DNA of 11,016 nt, taken from contig JAEERB010000076.1 of NCBI GenBank assembly GCA_016285615.1, forward strand, positions 1 to 11,016, given 5' to 3'. Position numbers and translations under genes: made by a program. The notes below the pieces were generated by a model. That model searched no databases. It saw nothing but the letters and a program-made list of their open reading frames with translations, and was not told the DNA's origin. Every line of letters starts with the position of its first letter. Within the stretch, counting starts at the first letter, position 1. Source of the DNA: Bacteroidales bacterium (GTDB lineage Bacteria; Bacteroidota; Bacteroidia; Bacteroidales; WCHB1-69). Below, in pieces: positions 6,928 through 11,016 of this stretch.

Positions 6928-8109
6928 TTACATCACCTTGATAAACCCGATGTCGCTGCGCGTCATCTCGATGTTGAGTTGGCGGCGGTCTTCGGAGAAG
7001 GTGATGTAGAGGTTGCCGTCAATTTCTACGGGGTAAACATAGTGAATGCCGTAGGGACTGGTGATATCCCATGTCTTCCGCAACTGGCACTGGCGGCCGA
7101 TGCGGGCTATACGCAGGCGGCTGCGCGAAACGAGTCCCCAATCGGTGTATAGAGATGGGTTGGCATTGTAGAAGGCGTATAAACGGCCTTTATGGACGAT
7201 TAGAGCGGGTTTTACTTGTGATTCGGTCAAATAGACGGGTGGTACCAAACAGCGTCCCTGCGCGTCGTATTTGGCCAAAAACGTGCCTCGGCCACCACGT
7301 TCCACACCACTGTTGCGTTCCAGCACGTAAAACTCGTCGTGCCAGATGGCTACGGCCACCTCGCAGGTGCCGAAGTTGAACTCCTTGCACACCATCACCA
7401 CCTCAAAGTGGATGCCGTCGGTGGTTTTGATAATCACGGGCTTGGAGTGCTTTGGGAAAGCGTTGCCCAAGCCGGTGTACCACGCGCCTTTGTAATTTTG
7501 GAAGCGTGTGGACATAATCACATCATTGGTGAATACCGAGCGGATGCCCATCTCTTCGAACATGGCAAAGGTGGATTTGGAGTCGAACGGCACAATTTTG
7601 CGATCGTAGATGTTCGTGAGGCTTTCCACGTCATAGGCGAGCTTGCAGATTTCCACCTTGTCGTCCAGTTTGCCAGTGACCACATTGTAGCGGCGCGCAC
7701 AGAGGGTGACGATGCCGTTGATGCAGCCTGTGAAGTAGCAGAAGAGCGTGTCGCCAATCAGCAGTAGGTTGTTGTCGTACGGCGAGCGAGTCGGACTTTG
7801 TGTGAAGTCGCCGACCGTAGCGCCGGCGCGCATGATTTCCACCTTCTCAAAAGAGTCCATCTCGGGAAAATGTGTCTTCATCAATACGGGAGAGATGGTC
7901 GTTGCAGAAGAGACCTCGTGCGTCTGTGTGGTGTCGCGCAGGTAGGCGATGAACAGCGTTCCGTCTTGTTGGGCGACGATAGTCGAAGCGTGGGTCATCA
8001 ACTCGTTCGGCGCAGATATTACTTTTGCCTCGGCAGGATTAAACGGCTGCGCCCATGCGTTCAAAGTCGCAGCAAAAAGGACTATGATGAGTATGAGGCG
8101 AGAACGCAT
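6928..8109 (-). CDS. Secreted beta-propeller-like protein, sialidase-superfamily-like, function unknown
   Basis: 393 residues with a typical signal peptide (MRSRLILIIVLFAATLNAWA, cleavage before Gln21). The mature part is rich in short beta-strand segments that recur as propeller blades: VAQQDGTLFIAYLRD (45-59), NNLLLIGDTLFCYF (113-126), an Asp-box-like KTTDGIHFEVV (228-238), AVAIWHDEFYVLER (252-265), ALIVHKGRLYAFYN (302-315) and HYVYPVEIDGNLYITFSEDRR (356-376). The YP...DG.LYI.FSEDR ending resembles the last blades of sialidase/BNR-type or GH43-like proteins. No full canonical Asp-box (SxDxGxxW) and no sure catalytic arginine triad or nucleophile tyrosine can be assigned, so an enzyme activity is not claimed. 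No sorting domain is seen at the C terminus. It lies 99 bp downstream of the C10 protease gene on the same strand and may share its transcript. It could also be a non-catalytic glycan-binding propeller. Confidence 0.8.
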   Translation of the reverse strand: MRSRLILIIVLFAATLNAWAQPFNPAEAKVISAPNELMTHASTIVAQQDGTLFIAYLRDTTQTHEVSSATTISPVLMKTHFPEMDSFEKVEIMRAGATVGDFTQSPTRSPYDNNLLLIGDTLFCYFTGCINGIVTLCARRYNVVTGKLDDKVEICKLAYDVESLTNIYDRKIVPFDSKSTFAMFEEMGIRSVFTNDVIMSTRFQNYKGAWYTGLGNAFPKHSKPVIIKTTDGIHFEVVMVCKEFNFGTCEVAVAIWHDEFYVLERNSGVERGGRGTFLAKYDAQGRCLVPPVYLTESQVKPALIVHKGRLYAFYNANPSLYTDWGLVSRSRLRIARIGRQCQLRKTWDITSPYGIHYVYPVEIDGNLYITFSEDRRQLNIEMTRSDIGFIKVM

Positions 8110-8208
8110 AAGAATGTATAATTAAAAATGTATAATGTACAATTTAAAAGGTATGAAGAATCTTCTAAATCTCTAATTATCAATTGTTAATTGTAAATTA
8201 TACATTGT
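8110..8208. repeat. Intergenic gap bounded by two inverted 7-bp-period arrays
   Basis: Read on the minus strand, 8144-8110 is five 7-base units (types AATTGTA, CATTATA, CATTTTT, AATTATA, CATTCTT) that end exactly at the ATG of the gene at 8109. On the plus strand, 8175-8207 is a second array (AATTATC, AATTGTT, AATTGTA, AATTATA, CATTG) ending one base from the stop codon at 8209. The arrays are inverted relative to each other: 8127-8145 and 8188-8206 are complementary at 17 of 19 positions, enough for a long AU stem around a roughly 42-base core. It could act as a weak terminator or attenuator between the two genes; that is inference. Confidence 0.75.
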
Positions 8209-10248
8209 TTATCTCTTCACCACCTTCTTCGTGGTATCGCCCACTTTTAGGAGGTAGATGCCTTGTGAAAGTCCTGATAGAGAGATGGTTTGGGTGGTTT
8301 CACCATTATTGGCTTGTTTCATAAGCAGGCGGCCCTGCATGTCATAGAGGAAGAACATGCCACCAGCGGCAGCTTCGCGTTCAGGCAGTGAGATGAAAAC
8401 CTTATCTGAAGCGGGATTGGGATAGATTGCAATCTTCTCGTTATCAAAATCTTCTATGGCTGTCATAGAGGAGCGGTAGGAGAATTCCCAACCTTCGTCA
8501 TTGTTTTGGTCATCGGTATCGAAGATAAAGAGCAGTCGCTTGGCGGGGAAACTAAAGTTGCGACCGTCGAGGTTGCCCGAGAATTGTGCCATGAGCGAGT
8601 CGTTGTCCACATTGAAAACATAGAGGATATCCTTGTCTTTTTCGGTGCGGAAGTAGTTGAAATGTATGTCAATATAGTCGGTCTTGGGCTGTACGATACG
8701 ATATTGGCAGTAGGAGCAGTGATTGTAGTTACGATCGCCGCTGCCATCGGTGATGGTGCCGCTGCTGCTGGTACGGATGATCGTTGTGGCGCAGAACGGC
8801 AGATTAGTGGTGGTATAGTCACCGTCGAACTGGCGGGTGGTGTCGCTGTTAGCCGTGAGCAGTCGCACCGTCACGGGCCATTGGGTGAAGTTTTTCGTGT
8901 ATTTGTTGCTTTCCACGGGCTGACCATTCACGAAGAGGGTGTCGCCTTCGGGCAGCTGGTTGCGCAGTGTCAGGCTGATGGATTGCAGGTTGGTGGTGTC
9001 GGGCTTAATTATCCAGGAGTGGTCGTAGTTGGCGGGGCACGGCGACATGAGGCCGCTACCCACCACCAATGAGCCGGCGGGAGCCGTCAGTGTTTCGGTC
9101 GTCGTGGCTGGCGGTAGGGGATAGGTGAAGCGGGTGGTGTCGGGGTAGCCGTTAATGATGACCTCCTGAGCCAGGTTAAAGTTGGAGCCGCTGACAAAGA
9201 GCGAGTCGGTGTAGAAGTAGCCATCGGCGATGCCGCCCCAGCCGAAGTTGAAGTGGAAGAAGAGGGTGCTGTCGGCATCCAGTTGGTAGCCGTCGCACAC
9301 GAAGCCGTGGCCGTTGATGTTGGGCACGCTCCAGCCTGCGTAGTACATGGGTATGCGGCGGTCGAGGTGTGCTACCAGCACGCTGTCCCAGTTGAGGTCA
9401 ACGCTGTCGCGGTAGAGGTATTCCGTTTCGGGTGAGTACTTAAAATAAGTGCGCAGGGCATAGGCGGCCTTGTGGTTGTACATGCCCGATGCGCCGGGAC
9501 CATAGACCATATCCACGGCTACGCCGCAATGGTGTATCATCAGGCTGATGGCGGGGTTGATGCGCGTTGGCACGTCACACATGGCGTTGAAGTCGTAGGT
9601 GGCTTTGCTGAAGTCGGCGCTGATGGTGCCGTAGGTCTCGTGCTCGTAAGTGTAGGAGCCTTCGCCCGTGTCGGGGAAGCGGAAGTAGTACATCAGTTGT
9701 GCCATGGCTGTGGCCACGCAGCCGGTGACGGCGCGTCCGTTGTAGTGGCCCTTGGGGTCTTTGGGACAGAAGAGGTTGTAGTTTTCGCTCTGGTTCCATT
9801 TGGAGCGCAGCAGCGGGGCTACGGCTTTGGTATCATCGCCCTTCATGGTGGCGCTGGCTGTCAGCCGTTGCCATGCTGCGGTCTTGGGCGCAATCGTTTC
9901 ATTATGAGTGTCTTTCAGTGCCTTCAGTTGCCTGCCGTAGTTGTCCAACCACATCTGCAGTGGCGGGATGACATCGTCGCTATCGAAGGCAGTCTGGTCG
10001 GAGTAGGCCAGCACAGGCACGCAGCGCTGGTCGCCCGAAATTACCACAAAGCGGTTGTCGGCATTGAAGATATAATACAATGTGTTGCTGCCGTCCTGTT
10101 CCATGTGGGCGCAGGTGGGCATCGCCTTCTGCTGGCAGTTCAAGAAATGGGCGGCTGCCTTTTGAGCGTCGGTAAAAGATACTGGCTGTGCAAAGGTAGC
10201 GCATACGGCGCCCATGCACAGGATAAGAGCCAATAGTCTCTGTTTCAT
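8209..10248 (-). CDS. C10-family (streptopain/interpain-like) secreted cysteine protease with T9SS sorting domain
   Basis: 679 residues. In order: a signal peptide (1-20, cut before Gln21); an SpeB-like propeptide (about 21-140) with FVVISGDQRCVPVLAYSD; a C10 catalytic domain (about 142-370); two CUB-like beta modules (about 385-480 and 486-592, the latter ending FIFDTDDQNNDEGWEFSY); and a T9SS type A C-terminal sorting domain (607-679: YPNPASDKVFI ... YDMQGRLL ... LSQGIYLLKV). The catalytic set is complete: Gln153 in KWNQ (oxyanion), nucleophile Cys177 in VTGCVATAMAQ, His314 in NGHGFVCDGY, and Asn334/Trp337 in HFNFGWGG. By family precedent it is made as a zymogen, crosses the inner membrane by Sec and the outer membrane by the type IX system, loses its propeptide, and degrades host or environmental proteins; SpeB and Prevotella interpain A are the models. 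The 12-bp gap to the upstream gene suggests one operon. Confidence 0.95.
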   Translation of the reverse strand: MKQRLLALILCMGAVCATFAQPVSFTDAQKAAAHFLNCQQKAMPTCAHMEQDGSNTLYYIFNADNRFVVISGDQRCVPVLAYSDQTAFDSDDVIPPLQMWLDNYGRQLKALKDTHNETIAPKTAAWQRLTASATMKGDDTKAVAPLLRSKWNQSENYNLFCPKDPKGHYNGRAVTGCVATAMAQLMYYFRFPDTGEGSYTYEHETYGTISADFSKATYDFNAMCDVPTRINPAISLMIHHCGVAVDMVYGPGASGMYNHKAAYALRTYFKYSPETEYLYRDSVDLNWDSVLVAHLDRRIPMYYAGWSVPNINGHGFVCDGYQLDADSTLFFHFNFGWGGIADGYFYTDSLFVSGSNFNLAQEVIINGYPDTTRFTYPLPPATTTETLTAPAGSLVVGSGLMSPCPANYDHSWIIKPDTTNLQSISLTLRNQLPEGDTLFVNGQPVESNKYTKNFTQWPVTVRLLTANSDTTRQFDGDYTTTNLPFCATTIIRTSSSGTITDGSGDRNYNHCSYCQYRIVQPKTDYIDIHFNYFRTEKDKDILYVFNVDNDSLMAQFSGNLDGRNFSFPAKRLLFIFDTDDQNNDEGWEFSYRSSMTAIEDFDNEKIAIYPNPASDKVFISLPEREAAAGGMFFLYDMQGRLLMKQANNGETTQTISLSGLSQGIYLLKVGDTTKKVVKR

Positions 10249-10260
10249 AAAGATGCGGAT

Positions 10261-10704
10261 TTATTTTTTGTTTTTCTTTCTCAGAACGAACTTCTCTTCC
10301 TTGGTCACGGTGCCGCGATCCCAGGCGTCGCCAGTTTTTTGTTGGTAATCCTTGCCCGTTACTTTCACGTCACGCACTTCGGTGGCAAAGTCGCCGCGGT
10401 GCTTGCGACCGTCAATGTCGCTCAATTGCACTTTGTACACATGGTCGGTGGGAAACATGCTGGTAGAGTACTCGAAGTGGCCTTTGGCATCGGTTTGAAC
10501 CATATCGTTGGTGCCGTTGGCTTCGTTAGTGATGTTCACTTGGACATCCTTGATGGGGCGGTTGCGCTGGTTGGTTACCACACCCTTCAGTTCGAAAGTG
10601 GCGCGCGGCACACCGTACTTTAGCATGGGGCGAGTGCCGTCATCTTGTGCGTAAGCGGCCGAAAATCCTAATAAAGCTAACAGGAAAGGAACTATCTTTT
10701 TCAT
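10261..10704 (-). CDS. Small secreted carboxypeptidase-regulatory-like (Ig-fold) protein
   Basis: 147 residues with a signal peptide (MKKIVPFLLALLGFSAAYA, cut before Gln20). The mature chain has one carboxypeptidase-regulatory-like/transthyretin-like beta-sandwich: FELKGVVTNQRNRPIKDVQVNI (37-58), TDAKGHFEYS and a final strand EEKFVLRKK. The preceding PMLKYGVPRATF segment recalls the small Bacteroidota putative lipoproteins annotated as radical-SAM-associated (typically PMYGVP...), but no lipobox cysteine exists, the protein contains no Cys at all, and no radical SAM gene is next to it. Its stop is 12 bases before the ATG of the C10 protease, so the two are probably co-transcribed. C10 proteases of Bacteroides and Streptococcus are often paired with a small inhibitor gene; whether this protein plays that part is speculation, as it does not resemble the SpeB propeptide. 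The tail is very basic (RKKNKK). Confidence 0.82.
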   Translation of the reverse strand: MKKIVPFLLALLGFSAAYAQDDGTRPMLKYGVPRATFELKGVVTNQRNRPIKDVQVNITNEANGTNDMVQTDAKGHFEYSTSMFPTDHVYKVQLSDIDGRKHRGDFATEVRDVKVTGKDYQQKTGDAWDRGTVTKEEKFVLRKKNKK

Positions 10705-10729
10705 ACAAGTGCGTTTTTGGTTTTCATTG

Positions 10730-10737
10730 CAAAAATA
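10730..10737 (-). promoter_or_regulatory. -7 box of the promoter for the small secreted protein / C10 protease operon
   Basis: The minus strand reads TATTTTTG followed by CA, the Bacteroidota TAnnTTTG -7 consensus and identical to the higBA box. It lies 25 bases before the ATG at 10704, leaving a leader of roughly 20 bases. No good TTG -33 element is found at the expected spacing, so the call rests on the -7 box and its position. Confidence 0.55.
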
Positions 10738-10770
10738 TAAAAATATTGAACATTGTAAGAAGAAGATTTA

Positions 10771-10899
10771 AAAGAACAAAAAACAAAGAACAGAGAATAA
10801 ATAAAATTCAAATTTCAGAATTCAAAATTCAAAAAAACTTAACTCCTTAGTTCCTTAACTTCTTAACTTTTTCACCTCTCACTATTCACTTCTCACTAA
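10771..10899. repeat. Three consecutive short-period arrays upstream of fbaA (7, 8 and 7 bp)
   Basis: The gap between the divergent genes (10705-10954) has no ORF of its own. Bases 10771-10833 read as nine 7-base units in one register, drifting from AAAGAAC-type units (10771-10798) through AAATAAA to ATTCAAA-type units (10806-10833). Bases 10839-10870 are four 8-base units of consensus TTAACTYC. Bases 10872-10899 are four 7-base units starting TCAC (TCACCTC, TCACTAT, TCACTTC, TCACTAA). The last array ends 7 bases before the fbaA -7 box and covers its -33 region. Confidence 0.75.
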
Positions 10900-10914
10900 A
10901 AACTCTTATATTTG
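10885..10914 (+). promoter_or_regulatory. Promoter of fbaA (Bacteroidota type)
   Basis: TATATTTG at 10907-10914, followed by C, matches the TAnnTTTG -7 consensus. A TTC at 10885-10887, 19 bases upstream, is a one-mismatch -33 (TTG) element. The start codon is at 10955, giving a leader of roughly 30-35 bases that is A/T-rich and lacks a Shine-Dalgarno sequence, as is common in this phylum. Confidence 0.7.
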
Positions 10915-10954
10915 CATCTTCATTTTTCAAAACCTGTTAAACCTAAATATCATT

Positions 10955-11016
10955 ATGTCAGAAAGAATTTCCAATAGAGTAAAACCCGGTGTAGTTACCG
11001 GAAAAGATTTGCAGAC
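10955..11016 (+). CDS. fbaA: Class II fructose-bisphosphate aldolase, N-terminal fragment (truncated by window edge)
   Basis: Only 20 codons are in the window: an ATG at 10955 followed by SERISNRVKPGVVTGKDLQ. The VKPGVVTGKDLQ stretch matches the N terminus of class IIa aldolases (Escherichia coli FbaA has FVKPGVITGDDVQ at the same place). These zinc enzymes split fructose 1,6-bisphosphate into glyceraldehyde 3-phosphate and dihydroxyacetone phosphate in glycolysis and gluconeogenesis. The metal ligands and active site lie beyond the window, so the call rests on a short but distinctive N-terminal signature and a good promoter. It is divergent from the secreted-protease operon. Confidence 0.78.
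   Translation, partial: MSERISNRVKPGVVTGKDLQ

Noticed and set aside
9472..10236. Long plus-strand open frame (254 codons) opposite the C10 protease.
   Set aside because: It is antisense to the propeptide and catalytic domain, which carry all expected motifs; its translation is low-complexity V/G/A/H and it has no promoter. It is a shadow of a GC3-rich gene.

Overview
The window looks like a chromosome fragment of a Bacteroidota bacterium, most likely Bacteroidales (Prevotella/Bacteroides-like). Four signs support this: a C10 (streptopain-type) protease with a C-terminal type IX secretion sorting domain; FISUMP (Fibrobacter succinogenes major paralogous) domains; -7 promoter boxes of the form TAnnTTTG instead of a sigma70 -10 box; and signal peptides cut directly before Gln. 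The species cannot be named from the sequence.

Left part (2-5944, + strand): the 3' end of one very large gene for a modular surface or secreted protein. It has five FISUMP domains separated by Fn3/Ig-like modules and by a recurring GNSxxFG...LPVGxY...SPIC module. It runs in from upstream of the window and ends at a strong hairpin terminator (5967-5997).

Middle (6051-6762, - strand): a compact, AT-rich higBA toxin-antitoxin operon, convergent with the large gene. The toxin gene comes first. A 17-bp perfect inverted repeat, a probable operator, sits in the -33 region of a promoter so close to the toxin ATG that the mRNA would be nearly leaderless.

Right part (6928-10704, - strand): three secreted-protein genes. 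A small carboxypeptidase-regulatory-like protein is followed after 12 bp by a C10 cysteine protease with two CUB-like modules and a T9SS sorting domain; these two form a probable operon. After a 99-bp gap comes a secreted beta-propeller-like (sialidase-superfamily-like) protein of unknown function.

Right edge (10955-11016, + strand): the first 20 codons of a class II fructose-bisphosphate aldolase (fbaA), behind a Bacteroidota promoter.

The intergenic DNA is not random AT-rich filler. Several gaps contain degenerate arrays with a strict 7-bp (once 8-bp) period. Two of them start exactly one base after a stop codon, one abuts a start codon, and three lie end to end ahead of fbaA. With the higBA operator and the recurrent SPIC module of the giant protein, these are the items most worth a second look. 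No CRISPR array, tRNA, rRNA, transposase or reverse transcriptase was seen.
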